A stretch of DNA of 64,000 bases from LSCE01 sp050485425 (GTDB lineage: Bacteria; Pseudomonadota; Gammaproteobacteria; Nitrococcales; Aquisalimonadaceae), in the NCBI GenBank assembly GCA_050485425.1, contig JBJHBJ010000001.1:62001-126000 (forward strand). The letters run 5' to 3'. Below are positions 43,265-51,839 of the stretch, piece by piece. The translations under genes and the position numbers were made by a program. The notes beneath the pieces were generated by a model. The model worked only from the letters and a program-made list of their open reading frames with translations, searched no databases and was not told the origin of the DNA. Positions within the stretch are counted from its first letter, which is position 1; each line of letters opens with the position of its first letter.

Positions 43265-43767
43265 CCGCGGCGGAAACCGTCTGGGTTGGCATCGGCAGCA
43301 ATCTCGACGGCCCGGTGTCTCAGGTAAACCGTGCCCTGGAAGCATTGGCCGCATTACCCCGCACCCGTCTGCTCCGCGCCTCCTCGCTCTATCGCAGCCC
43401 GCCCATGGGACCGCAGGATCAGCCGGACTACATCAACGCCGTGGCAATGCTGGAAACCGGGTTGTCGCCGCTCGGCCTGCTGCAGGAACTGCAGGAGGTC
43501 GAACAACGCAGCGGCCGCCGCAAGCTGCGGCACTGGGGAGAGCGCAGCCTGGACCTGGACATGCTGCTGTACGGGAGCATGACGCTGAATCATCCCAGGC
43601 TGGTCCTGCCGCATCCGGGCATACCGGATCGCGCCTTCGTCCTGTATCCTCTCGCAGAACTGGATCCGACGCTGGTCGTGCCTGGCCACGGACAGGTTTC
43701 CGAGATGCTGAGCCGGCTGCCATCCGGCTCGGCAGCAAGCAGAATTCGACATGGAAGCGCTGATTGA
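43261..43767 (+). CDS. folK: HPPK, 6-hydroxymethyl-dihydropterin pyrophosphokinase
   Basis: Folate pathway enzyme. The 168 residues start MTAAETVWVGIGSNLDGP and contain the HPPK signature RHWGERSLDLDMLLYG and HPRLVLPHPGIPDRAFVL. Coupled to pcnB (ATGA). Its last residues GSAD and the stop are encoded by a dispersed-repeat sequence that also overlaps a possible start of the next gene. Confidence 0.96.
   Translation: MTAAETVWVGIGSNLDGPVSQVNRALEALAALPRTRLLRASSLYRSPPMGPQDQPDYINAVAMLETGLSPLGLLQELQEVEQRSGRRKLRHWGERSLDLDMLLYGSMTLNHPRLVLPHPGIPDRAFVLYPLAELDPTLVVPGHGQVSEMLSRLPSGSAASRIRHGSAD
43753..43767 (+). repeat. Dispersed short repeat fragment ending folK
   Basis: GGAAGCGCTGATTGA matches the first 13 bases of the family. 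It encodes Gly-Ser-Ala-Asp-stop of folK, exactly as the copy at 7182 does for the small Cys-rich protein. Confidence 0.55.
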
Positions 43768-43798
43768 AAACACTTCCATAAAATCCGGAATGGCAGGT

Positions 43799-44473
43799 AT
43801 GACTGACTCGACACTGGACGCTTCCTTCAAGGCTCCCGGCCACCTGGTGGTGGAAGGCCCTATCGGTGTGGGCAAGACTAGTCTTGCCCGCCGGCTGGCC
43901 ACCAGTTTCGGCAGCGAACTGCTGCTGGAGGGCGCCGACGAGAACCCTTTCCTGGAACGTTTCTACCAGAACCCCCGGGATGCCGCGTTCCCCACGCAGA
44001 TGTATTTTCTGCTGCAGCGTGCCGAGCAACTGCGCGGCCTGCGCCAGCAGGACATGTTCGAGCAGTCGCGGGTGGCGGATTTCCTGTTCGAGAAAGACCG
44101 CATTTTTGCCGAACTGACGCTCAACGATGCGGAATTCGATCTGTATTCCCGGGTGTTCGATCACCTCTCGCCGGACCTCTCTCCGCCGGATCTGGTGATT
44201 TACCTCCAGGCGCCGGTGGAAGTGCTGATGGAGCGCATCCGCCGTCGCGGCATCCGTCACGAACAGTCCATCAGCGCCGATTATCTGCGCCGCCTGTGCG
44301 ATGCCTACATCGAGTTCTTCTACCATTACGAAGCCTCGCCGCTGCTGATCGTCAATGCGGCCGAGATCGACCTGGTTTCCAGCGATGCCGACTACAGCGT
44401 GCTGCTGGAGCGCATCGCTTCGCTGGGTAGCGGTCGCCATTACTTCAACCCGGCGCCGATCGCGCTGTCCTGA
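43799..44473 (+). CDS. Deoxynucleoside kinase family protein
   Basis: The 224 residues contain a P-loop (VVEGPIGVGKTSLARRL), then the dNK-type DENPFLERFYQNP, QMYFLLQRAEQLRGL and the catalytic/DRS-equivalent FEKDRIFAEL, followed by a lid RIRRRGIRHEQ. This fits deoxyadenosine/deoxyguanosine kinase-like proteins often found between folK and panBC. Substrate not certain. Candidate starts at 43751, 43790 and 43799 are all ATG; I prefer 43799 because it matches family length and avoids overlap with folK. Confidence 0.9.
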   Translation: MTDSTLDASFKAPGHLVVEGPIGVGKTSLARRLATSFGSELLLEGADENPFLERFYQNPRDAAFPTQMYFLLQRAEQLRGLRQQDMFEQSRVADFLFEKDRIFAELTLNDAEFDLYSRVFDHLSPDLSPPDLVIYLQAPVEVLMERIRRRGIRHEQSISADYLRRLCDAYIEFFYHYEASPLLIVNAAEIDLVSSDADYSVLLERIASLGSGRHYFNPAPIALS

Positions 44474-44516
44474 GCCGGCGGGTGTTTTCGGGCGTCGCGG
44501 ATGTCAAGAGGTTTCC

Positions 44517-45371
44517 ATGCAACTGATCCATGAAGTGTCCCGTCTGCGAGAAACCGTCGCGGCCTGGAAACGCGAGGGTTTGCGGGTCGGTCTCGTTCCC
44601 ACCATGGGCAATCTGCATGACGGCCACATCAGTCTGGTGCATCAGGCGCGCGGGCTGGCCGACCGGTTGGTGGCCACGGTCTTCGTCAACCCGATGCAGT
44701 TCGGCGAGGGCGAGGATTTCCAGAGCTATCCGCGCACGCTGGACGCGGACAGTGCCCGTCTGCGGGAGCAGGGTGTCGATGTATTGTTCGCACCCGCTGT
44801 GGAGGACATGTATCCGGGCGGTACCCGCTCCGCAACGCGGGTGCAGCCGCCGGTGGAACTGACGGAGAAGCTGTGCGGGCTGGCCCGGCCCGGACATTTC
44901 ACCGGCGTCGCCACCGTGGTATCGAAGCTGTTCAATCTGGTGCAGCCGGACGTGGCAGTATTCGGCAAGAAGGACTTCCAGCAACTGCAGGTGATCCGGC
45001 GCGTGGCGCTGGACATGAACCTGCCGGTGGAGGTGCACGGCTGCGAAACCGTGCGTGAGGCTGACGGCCTGGCCATGAGTTCGCGCAACAGCTACCTCAC
45101 CGCCGAGGAGCGCGACAGGGCGCCGGCACTGAACCGCGCGCTGGAACGGCTGGCGGCGCGGCTGCTGGAGGACGGCGCCGATCGGGTCGGGCTTGAGCGC
45201 GCGGCCATGGCCGAACTGGAACAGGCCGGCCTGAACCCCGAATATGTCGCGGTTCTGCGCAGCAACGATCTTGGCACGCCCGGGACAGGGGACCGTGAGC
45301 TGGTGGTGCTGGGTGCGGTCAGGCTGGGACGTGCGCGGCTGATCGACAACCGCGAGGTGCGGCTGCCGTGA
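44517..45371 (+). CDS. panC: Pantothenate synthetase
   Basis: Condenses pantoate with beta-alanine in CoA synthesis. The 284 residues (E. coli 283) show the ATP-binding PTMGNLHDGHISLVHQA, LARPGHFTGVATVVSKLFN and VFGKKDFQQLQVIRR, and the C-terminal SSRNSYL. An AAGAGG lies upstream of the ATG. The expected upstream gene panB is missing: only 43 bp separate panC from the kinase gene. Confidence 0.97.
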   Translation: MQLIHEVSRLRETVAAWKREGLRVGLVPTMGNLHDGHISLVHQARGLADRLVATVFVNPMQFGEGEDFQSYPRTLDADSARLREQGVDVLFAPAVEDMYPGGTRSATRVQPPVELTEKLCGLARPGHFTGVATVVSKLFNLVQPDVAVFGKKDFQQLQVIRRVALDMNLPVEVHGCETVREADGLAMSSRNSYLTAEERDRAPALNRALERLAARLLEDGADRVGLERAAMAELEQAGLNPEYVAVLRSNDLGTPGTGDRELVVLGAVRLGRARLIDNREVRLP

Positions 45372-45395
45372 ATGTCGCGACACGTCCTTCGCGTA

Positions 45396-45425
45396 TTGCG
45401 GCGCCCCGGGGAATGTGCATACTAT
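45396..45425 (+). promoter_or_regulatory. Predicted promoter of panD
   Basis: TTGCGG (45396-45401) and TACTAT (45420-45425) are spaced 18 bp, leaving a leader of about 150 bases before panD. This would let panD be expressed apart from panC. I see nothing else notable in the 209-bp gap. Confidence 0.5.
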
Positions 45426-45580
45426 GCTGCTCTGCAAAACACGGTCGCTGAATCGACATCGCCGGCAACAGCCGGTGAGACAGCCACCAGACCCGATTCG
45501 AACCATCGTCATGTGTGCCGGCTGACGCCTTCGGGCAGCCCCGGCCGGGCGAGGAGCGACCTTAGCGTGGAGACGATCCA

Positions 45581-45961
45581 ATGCAGCTGAACATGCTCAA
45601 GTGCAAACTCCATCAGGCCTGCGTGACGCAGGTCGAACTGGATTACGAGGGCTCCTGCGCCATCGACGCGGACCTGATGGACGCCGCCGGAATCCTGGAA
45701 TACGAGCAGATCCAGATCTACAACCTCGCCAACGGCGAGCGTTTCACGACCTACGCCATTCGTGGCGAAGCCGGGTCCCGGATGATTTCCGTGAACGGTG
45801 CCGCCGCCCACAAGGCCGGCGAGGGTGATCGGATTATCATCTGCGCGTATGCCGTTGTGGACGAGAAGGAACTGAGCGAGTTCAAGCCCAGCCTGGTGTA
45901 CTGCGACAAGCAGAACAACATCGTCAACATGCGCAAGGATATCCCGCTGCAGGTGGCCTGA
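45581..45961 (+). CDS. panD: Aspartate 1-decarboxylase precursor
   Basis: Makes beta-alanine for pantothenate. The 126-residue proenzyme self-cleaves at Gly24-Ser25 (YEGSCAID) to form the pyruvoyl cofactor. Starting at ATG 45581 reproduces the E. coli numbering of that site exactly; a later ATG at 45593 would not. GTGGAG precedes the start. A strong hairpin terminator follows. Confidence 0.97.
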   Translation: MQLNMLKCKLHQACVTQVELDYEGSCAIDADLMDAAGILEYEQIQIYNLANGERFTTYAIRGEAGSRMISVNGAAAHKAGEGDRIIICAYAVVDEKELSEFKPSLVYCDKQNNIVNMRKDIPLQVA

Positions 45962-45989
45962 GCCCTCCCGCGCGGCAGGATCTGACCGA

Positions 45990-46020
45990 AGGCCCGGCGG
46001 GCGACCGCCGGGCCTTATTA
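45990..46020 (+). terminator. Terminator after panD
   Basis: AGGCCCGGCGG (45990-46000) pairs perfectly with CCGCCGGGCCT (46005-46015) over a GCGA tetraloop, followed by TATTA rather than a pure T run. It probably ends the panD transcript and may also serve the convergent hemD-like gene. Confidence 0.8.
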
Positions 46021-46056
46021 AAGGTTAGTATCGTTTGAAGAATGCTTCGTATTTAC

Positions 46057-46893
46057 TCAGGACCGCTGAAAGCGACCGGCCTGGTGCGCCAGCGCCAGCT
46101 CCCTGACCAGCGGTTTCATGAAAAAGCTCTTCTCCGGCTGCAGGTGCGTGTCCACGCCCAGTTCCGCCAGCGTGTCCGCGATCACCGGACCCACCGCCGC
46201 TACCAGGGTGGCCGCAAGGCCGGCACGTAGCTCCGCACCGCGGCCGGCGGCGTCGGCAACCGTGAACAGCCGCTCCACCTGCGCCTTGCTGGTAAACGCG
46301 ATAGCGTCGACCCGGCGCCGGGTCAGCGCGTCCACCAGTGCCAGTACCTCCGGATCGTCGGTATCCGAGACGTACTCGTACGGTGCCACCGCATCCACGG
46401 ACGCCGCGCCGGCCCGCTCCAGCGCTTCCATCAGCGCCGGGTTCGGCTCCTGGCCGTAGAGCTGGACAGCCACGCGGCAGCCGGCGATGTCCAGCGCTTC
46501 CAGCGTCCGGATCACACCGGCCGTGGTAGGGGCGTCCGCCACCCGTGTGGGGCGCAGGTCGATGCTGCGCAGCGCCCGGCCGGGCTTGGGGCCCCGGGTC
46601 AGGGTCCGGCAGCGCCCCAGGGCGGTCTTGAAGGCGTCCAGGTGCTGGTGGCGCTCGGCGCTTCCCAGCAAGCGATACAGTCCCTCGCCGGTGAGCAGGA
46701 CCAGCCAGTCCGGCGGCTGCTTGATGAACCGCTCCAGCCACGCCTGGACCGCCTGCTGATCGGTCGCATCGCGAATCGCCACCAGGGGGCAGCGCAGCGT
46801 TTCTGCGCCGCGTTCTTCCAGCATGCTGGCGAACAGGTCCAACTGGCGGCTTTCGGGCACCGCAATGGTGAGTCCGGTCAGCGAGTCTTCCAT
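46057..46893 (-). CDS. hemD: Uroporphyrinogen-III synthase family protein
   Basis: The 278 residues fit the HemD two-domain fold. They contain GLTIAVPESRQLDLFASMLE at the N-terminus, a repeat-like middle (VAVQLYGQEPNPALMEALER), then DAIAFTSKAQVERLFTVAD and a C-terminal VAAVGPVIADTLAELGV typical of the family. HemD sequences diverge strongly and this one stands apart from hemC, so it could be a paralogue of the canonical enzyme. GGAG lies upstream of the ATG at 46893. The neighbouring queG gene is upstream on the same strand. Confidence 0.85.
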   Translation of the reverse strand: MEDSLTGLTIAVPESRQLDLFASMLEERGAETLRCPLVAIRDATDQQAVQAWLERFIKQPPDWLVLLTGEGLYRLLGSAERHQHLDAFKTALGRCRTLTRGPKPGRALRSIDLRPTRVADAPTTAGVIRTLEALDIAGCRVAVQLYGQEPNPALMEALERAGAASVDAVAPYEYVSDTDDPEVLALVDALTRRRVDAIAFTSKAQVERLFTVADAAGRGAELRAGLAATLVAAVGPVIADTLAELGVDTHLQPEKSFFMKPLVRELALAHQAGRFQRS

Positions 46894-46921
46894 TCCAGGG
46901 TGTCTCCTTGGTGATTTCTCG

Positions 46922-46951
46922 GGAAGCGTTGGTCAATTCTCGCGCGAACGA
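46922..46951 (+). repeat. Dispersed short repeat (GGAAGCGCTGAT family) at the queG 3' end
   Basis: This copy reads GGAAGCGTTGGTCAATTCTC followed by GCGCGAACGA. It overlaps the end of queG on the other strand and supplies the last codons (RSREN) and the stop. Confidence 0.65.
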
Positions 46952-48063
46952 GGCAGTTGGTCAGCACCCCCCTGATGCTCCCCCAGCGCTCGCGTCTGCC
47001 GCTCCAGTGCCCAGTTTACGTGTTCCCTGACCATCTCCGAGGGGTGGTCCAGGCGGTTTCGCAACGCGTCGACAATCTGCGCCGAGGGCCGCGCATTGCC
47101 CAGCGCCACCGCCAGGTTACGCAGCCAGCGCACATGGCCCAGCCGCCGTATGGCGGAGCCCTCCGTGCGCTGCAGGAATGTTTCCTCGTCCCACTGGAAC
47201 AGGCGCAGCAGGCCGGCACTGTCCAGTCCGTGCCGCGGCCTGAAATCCGGTTCCGAGGCCGGCCGGGCGAACTTGTTCCACGGGCAGTAGAGCTGGCAGT
47301 CGTCGCAACCGAACACGCGATTGCCCATCAATGGACGCAGCTCCAGCGGAATCGGCTCGTGGCTCTCGATGGTGAGGTAGGCAATGCAGCGGCGAGCATC
47401 CAGTTGATAGGGCGCGACAATGGCGGCGGTGGGGCAGATGTCCATGCATGTGGTGCAGGAGCCGCAGTGGCCCGTCGCGGGTTCGTCCACCGGCAGCGGC
47501 AGATCGGTATAGAGTTCGCCCAGGAAGAACCAGGATCCGGCCTGGCGATTGATGAGCACGGTATGCTTGCCGATCCAGCCGAGCCCGGCCTTCTCCGCCA
47601 GTGGCTTTTCCAGCACCGGAGCGCTGTCCACCAGCGCCCGATAGCCGAATGGCCCGATCTCGGCCTCCATGCGGCGGGCCAGGTGCTGCAAGCGCTTGCG
47701 CATCAGCTTGTGGTAGTCGCGCCCCAGCGCATATCGCGCCACGAAGGCCTGGCCCGGTCGCTGAAGCTGCCCGGCGTGTTCGGCCGTGTCACCGCCGGGC
47801 CAGTAGTCCATGCGCACCGAGATTACCCGGCAGGTGTCCGGCTGGAGCTCGGCGGGATTGTCCCGCAGGGCACGGTGGCGGGCCATGTAGTCCATATCGC
47901 CGTGATAGCCCTTGTGCAGCCACTCCCGCAGGCGACGGCTGGCCTGGCGCAGGTCCACGTCGGTGACCCCGAGCTGCTGGAAGCCCAGTTCGCCAGCCCA
48001 GCCGTCCAGCTGCGTTCGCAGCCGGAGCAGTTGATCGGTGTCGTATCGCAGCGCCTCGGCCAT
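46933..48063 (-). CDS. queG: Epoxyqueuosine reductase
   Basis: Cobalamin-dependent iron-sulfur enzyme of the last queuosine step in tRNA. The 376 residues (E. coli 379) carry GYHGDMDYMARH, VDSAPVLEKPLAEKAGLGWI and two [4Fe-4S] motifs: CGSCTTCMDICP and CDDCQLYCPWNKFA. A HEAT-like helical C-terminus follows. The enzyme needs cobalamin; the only corrin-related gene in the window is cbiX. The start at 48063 matches the family length; the Met at 48090 is an alternative. The coding end lies within a dispersed repeat. Confidence 0.96.
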   Translation of the reverse strand: MAEALRYDTDQLLRLRTQLDGWAGELGFQQLGVTDVDLRQASRRLREWLHKGYHGDMDYMARHRALRDNPAELQPDTCRVISVRMDYWPGGDTAEHAGQLQRPGQAFVARYALGRDYHKLMRKRLQHLARRMEAEIGPFGYRALVDSAPVLEKPLAEKAGLGWIGKHTVLINRQAGSWFFLGELYTDLPLPVDEPATGHCGSCTTCMDICPTAAIVAPYQLDARRCIAYLTIESHEPIPLELRPLMGNRVFGCDDCQLYCPWNKFARPASEPDFRPRHGLDSAGLLRLFQWDEETFLQRTEGSAIRRLGHVRWLRNLAVALGNARPSAQIVDALRNRLDHPSEMVREHVNWALERQTRALGEHQGGADQLPRSREN

Positions 48064-48211
48064 ATCCGTATTGTACGCGTATGGCCTCATTGCCGGGACC
48101 CCGCTTATACTCCCGGGCACGAGACTGACCTTCCAGGAGGCAACGCCATGATTCAGCCTGCTACACATCCCGCCTCGCCCCTTGCCCCACCAGCTTGGAA
48201 ATCACTGAATC

Positions 48212-49714
48212 ATGGTTTTGCCTCCTGAAGGGGTGGTCACGCTACCCGTTGCCCTGTACCGGGCAGAACAGGTCGCGACCCTGGACCGGATCGCCATCCG
48301 TGAGCTCGGTGTTCCCGGCCTCACGCTGATGGAAAAAGCGGGTGCCTTCGCCTACCGGGCCCTGCGCGCGAGCTGGCCGCAACGTGATCACCTGGCGGTG
48401 TTGTGCGGCGCCGGCAACAATGCCGGCGATGGTTACGTGGTCGCCCGCCTGGCTCGGCAGGAGGGCCTGGATGTCAGCGTGATCGCCCTGGTTGATGTGG
48501 ACCAGCTTCGGGGGGACGCGGCGACCGTCGCCGAGCGTTACCGCGCCGAGGGAGGAAGGATCCAGCCTTTCGACGGGAGACTGCCGGCCGGAGTGGACGT
48601 GGTCGTGGACGCGCTTTTCGGTACCGGGCTCAGCCGGCCGGTGGAGGGCCGCTGGGCCGATGCCGTTGCCACGGTCAACCGTGCCGGCCTGCCTGTACTG
48701 TCCATCGACATTCCGTCCGGCGTCAGCGGCAATACCGGTGCGGTGCTGGGCAGCGCTATCCGGGCCGATATCACGACCACGTACATCGGTCTCAAACAGG
48801 GGCTCTATACCGCCTCCGGTCGGGCGCTGGCCGGCGAAATCCTCTATTCGGACCTGGACCTTCCGGCCGATCTTCACGAGCGCGAGTCAGCCTCCGCACT
48901 GCGTATGGATTATTTCTCGCTGCGCCATCGTCTGCTGCCCAGGGCCCGGGACGGACACAAGGGGGATTACGGCCACGTGCTGGTGGTCGGTGGTGATCAT
49001 GGCATGGGCGGAGCGGCGCTGATGGCGGCACGCGCCGCGCTGCGGGTGGGGGCAGGCCTGGTATCCGTCGCCACCCGCGCCGAGCATGCGACAGGCATGC
49101 TTGCGGCGCAGCCGGAGCTGATGGTGCACGGCATCCGCTCGCCGGACGACCTCCAGCCCCTGCTGCAGCGTTGCAATACCATCGTGCTGGGGCCGGGGCT
49201 GGGCCAGGCGGACTGGGGGCGGGAGCTGTTCCGGCGTGCGCTTGCCGCCGGGCGGCGCAGCGTGCTGGATGCCGATGCACTGAATCTGCTGGCGGCGGAC
49301 AACGCCCGGAGGGATGACTGGATCCTGACGCCGCATCCGGGCGAGGCCGGTCGTTTGCTCGGGATGAAAAGCACCGACGTGCAGCAGGACCGGTTCGCAG
49401 CGGTCACCCGGCTCCGGCAGCACTACGGCGGGGCCGCGGTGCTGAAAGGAGCGGGTACGCTGGTGCTGGGCACCGACCAGCCCGTCCGGGTCTGTGACGG
49501 CGGTAATCCGGGTATGGCCAGCGGCGGCACCGGCGATGTGCTCTCGGGCGTGCTGGGCGGTTTGCTGGCGCAGGGGTTCGGTCTGCAGGAAGCCGCGGAG
49601 CTGGGCGTCTGCATGCACGCCGCGGCCGGGGACCAGGCGGCGGAAGGCGGTGAACGCGGCCTGGCGGCCACCGACCTCATCCCCCACTTGCGCCGCCTGG
49701 CGAACCCCCTATGA
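48212..49714 (+). CDS. nnr: Bifunctional NAD(P)H-hydrate epimerase / ADP-dependent dehydratase
   Basis: Repairs hydrated NAD(P)H. The N-terminal epimerase (about 1-215) shows LMEKAGAFAYRAL, GAGNNAGDGYVVARL and DIPSGVSGNTG. The C-terminal dehydratase (about 225-500) has GHKGDYGHVLVVGGDHGMGG, LTPHPGEAGRLLG and GNPGMASGGTGDVLSG. The 500-residue fusion is the usual bacterial form. The stop overlaps the tsaE start. First gene of the large tsaE-amiC-mutL cluster. Confidence 0.96.
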   Translation: MVLPPEGVVTLPVALYRAEQVATLDRIAIRELGVPGLTLMEKAGAFAYRALRASWPQRDHLAVLCGAGNNAGDGYVVARLARQEGLDVSVIALVDVDQLRGDAATVAERYRAEGGRIQPFDGRLPAGVDVVVDALFGTGLSRPVEGRWADAVATVNRAGLPVLSIDIPSGVSGNTGAVLGSAIRADITTTYIGLKQGLYTASGRALAGEILYSDLDLPADLHERESASALRMDYFSLRHRLLPRARDGHKGDYGHVLVVGGDHGMGGAALMAARAALRVGAGLVSVATRAEHATGMLAAQPELMVHGIRSPDDLQPLLQRCNTIVLGPGLGQADWGRELFRRALAAGRRSVLDADALNLLAADNARRDDWILTPHPGEAGRLLGMKSTDVQQDRFAAVTRLRQHYGGAAVLKGAGTLVLGTDQPVRVCDGGNPGMASGGTGDVLSGVLGGLLAQGFGLQEAAELGVCMHAAAGDQAAEGGERGLAATDLIPHLRRLANPL

Positions 49715-50157
49715 GTGCGCTGATTTTGCCGGACGCGGAGGCAACGGAGGCGTTGGGCAGCGTGCTCGCCGCCCGTGCACCGGCGCATTGCGTGATCTAC
49801 CTGCACGGGGATCTGGGTGCCGGCAAGACCACGCTGGTCCGCGGGCTACTGCGGAGGCTGGGTCATCAAGGACCCGTACCCAGCCCGACCTATACCCTGT
49901 TGGAGCCTTACGAGCTGGAGGGCAGGACTGTCCTTCATCTGGACCTCTACCGTCTGTCAGACCCGGGGGAGCTGGATTATCTCGGCTTCCGGGACTATCT
50001 GGCCAGGCCGCTGCTGATGCTGGTGGAGTGGCCCGGCAGGGGGGGGGATGCGCTACCGCCGGCGGATCTGGAAGTGACCCTGGATTATTCAGGGGATCAA
50101 AGGCTTGCGAGTCTCGTCGCGCGCACGGAGAGCGGCCGGGAAATGCTTTCTGAATGA
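49711..50157 (+). CDS. tsaE: tRNA t6A biosynthesis ATPase TsaE
   Basis: Partner ATPase of the TsaBD complex for N6-threonylcarbamoyladenosine in tRNA. The 148 residues have the P-loop HGDLGAGKTTLVRGLL, then SPTYTLLEPYEL, HLDLYRLSDPGELDYLGFRD and a Trp-containing VEWPGRG, all TsaE hallmarks. Coupled to nnr by ATGA. A T-rich intergenic stretch follows. Confidence 0.96.
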   Translation: MSALILPDAEATEALGSVLAARAPAHCVIYLHGDLGAGKTTLVRGLLRRLGHQGPVPSPTYTLLEPYELEGRTVLHLDLYRLSDPGELDYLGFRDYLARPLLMLVEWPGRGGDALPPADLEVTLDYSGDQRLASLVARTESGREMLSE

Positions 50158-50160
50158 GTT

Positions 50161-50190
50161 TTGACTTTTTCTAGATTTCCCTTCTATCTG
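50161..50190 (+). promoter_or_regulatory. Predicted promoter upstream of amiC in an AT-rich stretch
   Basis: TTGACT (50161-50166) and TATCTG (50185-50190) are 18 bp apart. A second candidate, TTGCAT (50211-50216) with TTAACT (50234-50239) at 17 bp, lies just downstream. The ~100-bp region is distinctly AT-rich for this genome, which fits a promoter zone. Confidence 0.55.
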
Positions 50191-50280
50191 ACTGCTTAAG
50201 CTGGTTTTTCTTGCATTCTCTCTTCAGAAGTATTTAACTTTGTTCATGACTTCTCGCCGACGGGGTTTCCTGGGTTCGAC

Positions 50281-51558
50281 ATGAAACGCGCGTTCGTGTT
50301 GCTGTTGTTGATGACTTTCGCCGCGCTGGCAGTCGCCGATGTGCGTGTGGAAGGCGCCCGGGTGTGGGCGGACGGCGAGCGTACGCGCGTCGTATTCGAC
50401 CTGAGCGGCCCGGTGGAACACAGTGTTTTCGCGCTGAAGGATCCTGAGCGCGTGGTAATCGACATGTCCGGCACGCGTTTGAGCAGCTCCAGCACGCCGG
50501 GCGGCCAGGGGTTGCTGAAGGGGATCCGGGCGGCCCCCCGCGGCGAGCGTGACCTGCGCGTGGTACTGGACGTCAGCGAGACCGTGCGCATGCAGAGCTT
50601 CCTGGTGGAGCCCAGCGGCGAGTACGGACACCGGCTCGTGGTGGACCTTCGCGGCGGTGGCGAGCGCGAACAGCCTGTGCGCACCGCTTCCAGTGACGGC
50701 CGGCGGGAACTGGTCGTTGCCATCGATCCCGGTCATGGCGGTCGTGACCCCGGCGCCATCGGCCCCAGCGGCACGCGCGAGAAGGACGTGGTGCTGGGGG
50801 TGGGCCGCAAGCTGGCCTACCTGCTTGAACGCGAACCCGGCGTGCGGCCCCTGCTGATCCGGGACAGCGACGTCTTCGTGCCGCTCGCCGAGCGCCGGGA
50901 GATGGCGCGATCGGAGCGCGCGGATATCTTCATCTCGCTGCATGCAGACGCCGTGGAGAGTGGCGGACCCAGGGGCAGTTCGGTGTATACGCTGTCCCAG
51001 ACCGGGGCGACCTCTCAGGCCGCGCGGCTGCTTGCGCAGCGCGAAAATGCGGCGGATATGATCGGCGGTGTCTCGCTGTCCGACAAGGACGATCTGGTTC
51101 GTTCGGTGCTGGTGGATCTCTCCCGTGGTGCAACGCTGGAGGCGAGCGTGGAACTGGCTGCCGACCTGCTGACGGAGTTGTCCACCGTGGGGCCGATTCA
51201 CAAGCGTGACGTGGAGCGCGCCGGTTTCGTGGTGCTGCAGTCCCTGGATATGCCCTCGGTGCTTGTGGAGCTGGCTTTCATCTCCAACCCGGTTGAAGAG
51301 CGTCAGCTGCGTAGTCCGGATCATCAGTGGAAACTGGCGCGGGCCATTGCCGCTGGCGTTTCCAGCTACGCCGAACAGCATCTTCCGGCCGATTCCCGCA
51401 TGGCCTCCGGCAATGGTGGACGGGAGCACGTGGTTCGCCGGGGGGAGACGCTCAGCGGCATCGCCCGACAACATCAGGTCAGCGTCAGCGAGCTGCGGTC
51501 GGCGAATGATCTGAACGACGACCGTATCGTGGTCGGACGGAAACTGCGCATTCCCTGA
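50281..51558 (+). CDS. amiC: N-acetylmuramoyl-L-alanine amidase (AMIN-Amidase_3-LysM)
   Basis: Splits septal peptidoglycan at division. The 425-residue periplasmic protein has a signal peptide (FVLLLLMTFAALAVA). An AMIN domain (about 20-125) targets the septum. A zinc amidase domain (about 140-365) shows VVAIDPGHGGRDPGAIGPSG, ISLHADAVES and the catalytic Glu near SVLVELAFISNP. A C-terminal LysM (about 380-425; HVVRRGETLSGIARQH) binds glycan. This is the AmiB/AmiC class normally activated by EnvC/NlpD; the symbol could equally be amiB. Confidence 0.95.
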   Translation: MKRAFVLLLLMTFAALAVADVRVEGARVWADGERTRVVFDLSGPVEHSVFALKDPERVVIDMSGTRLSSSSTPGGQGLLKGIRAAPRGERDLRVVLDVSETVRMQSFLVEPSGEYGHRLVVDLRGGGEREQPVRTASSDGRRELVVAIDPGHGGRDPGAIGPSGTREKDVVLGVGRKLAYLLEREPGVRPLLIRDSDVFVPLAERREMARSERADIFISLHADAVESGGPRGSSVYTLSQTGATSQAARLLAQRENAADMIGGVSLSDKDDLVRSVLVDLSRGATLEASVELAADLLTELSTVGPIHKRDVERAGFVVLQSLDMPSVLVELAFISNPVEERQLRSPDHQWKLARAIAAGVSSYAEQHLPADSRMASGNGGREHVVRRGETLSGIARQHQVSVSELRSANDLNDDRIVVGRKLRIP

Positions 51559-51839
51559 GCCGACCGTATCGACCGCTGTGGCTCCTGCCGCTCTTCCTCG
51601 GGATGCTGGCACGTCCGGAGGTCTTCCCGGTGAGCCGTTATTTGCCGGCCATTCCCCTCGTTCCCGGTATATTCCCCGGTACGCCCGCACGTACCGGAAG
51701 GGCGGTATACAAGCCCCCGGATCCCGTTACGGCCAGTGTGTCCCTGGTGCGGGAAAAGATCGCGGGCGTGGATCGACGGAAGGTGCTTCGGTCATAATGC
51801 CTGGTTCATCGCCCGCGAACAGACGAAGGGATTTGCACC
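51559..51839 (+). other. Intergenic gap between amiC and mutL
   Basis: 281 bp with no convincing gene; open frames here lack start sites and run into mutL. I see an AT-poor sequence with no terminator hairpin plus T run and only weak -10-like words (TATATT, CATAAT) without matching -35 boxes. Read-through from amiC into mutL is plausible. Confidence 0.5.
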
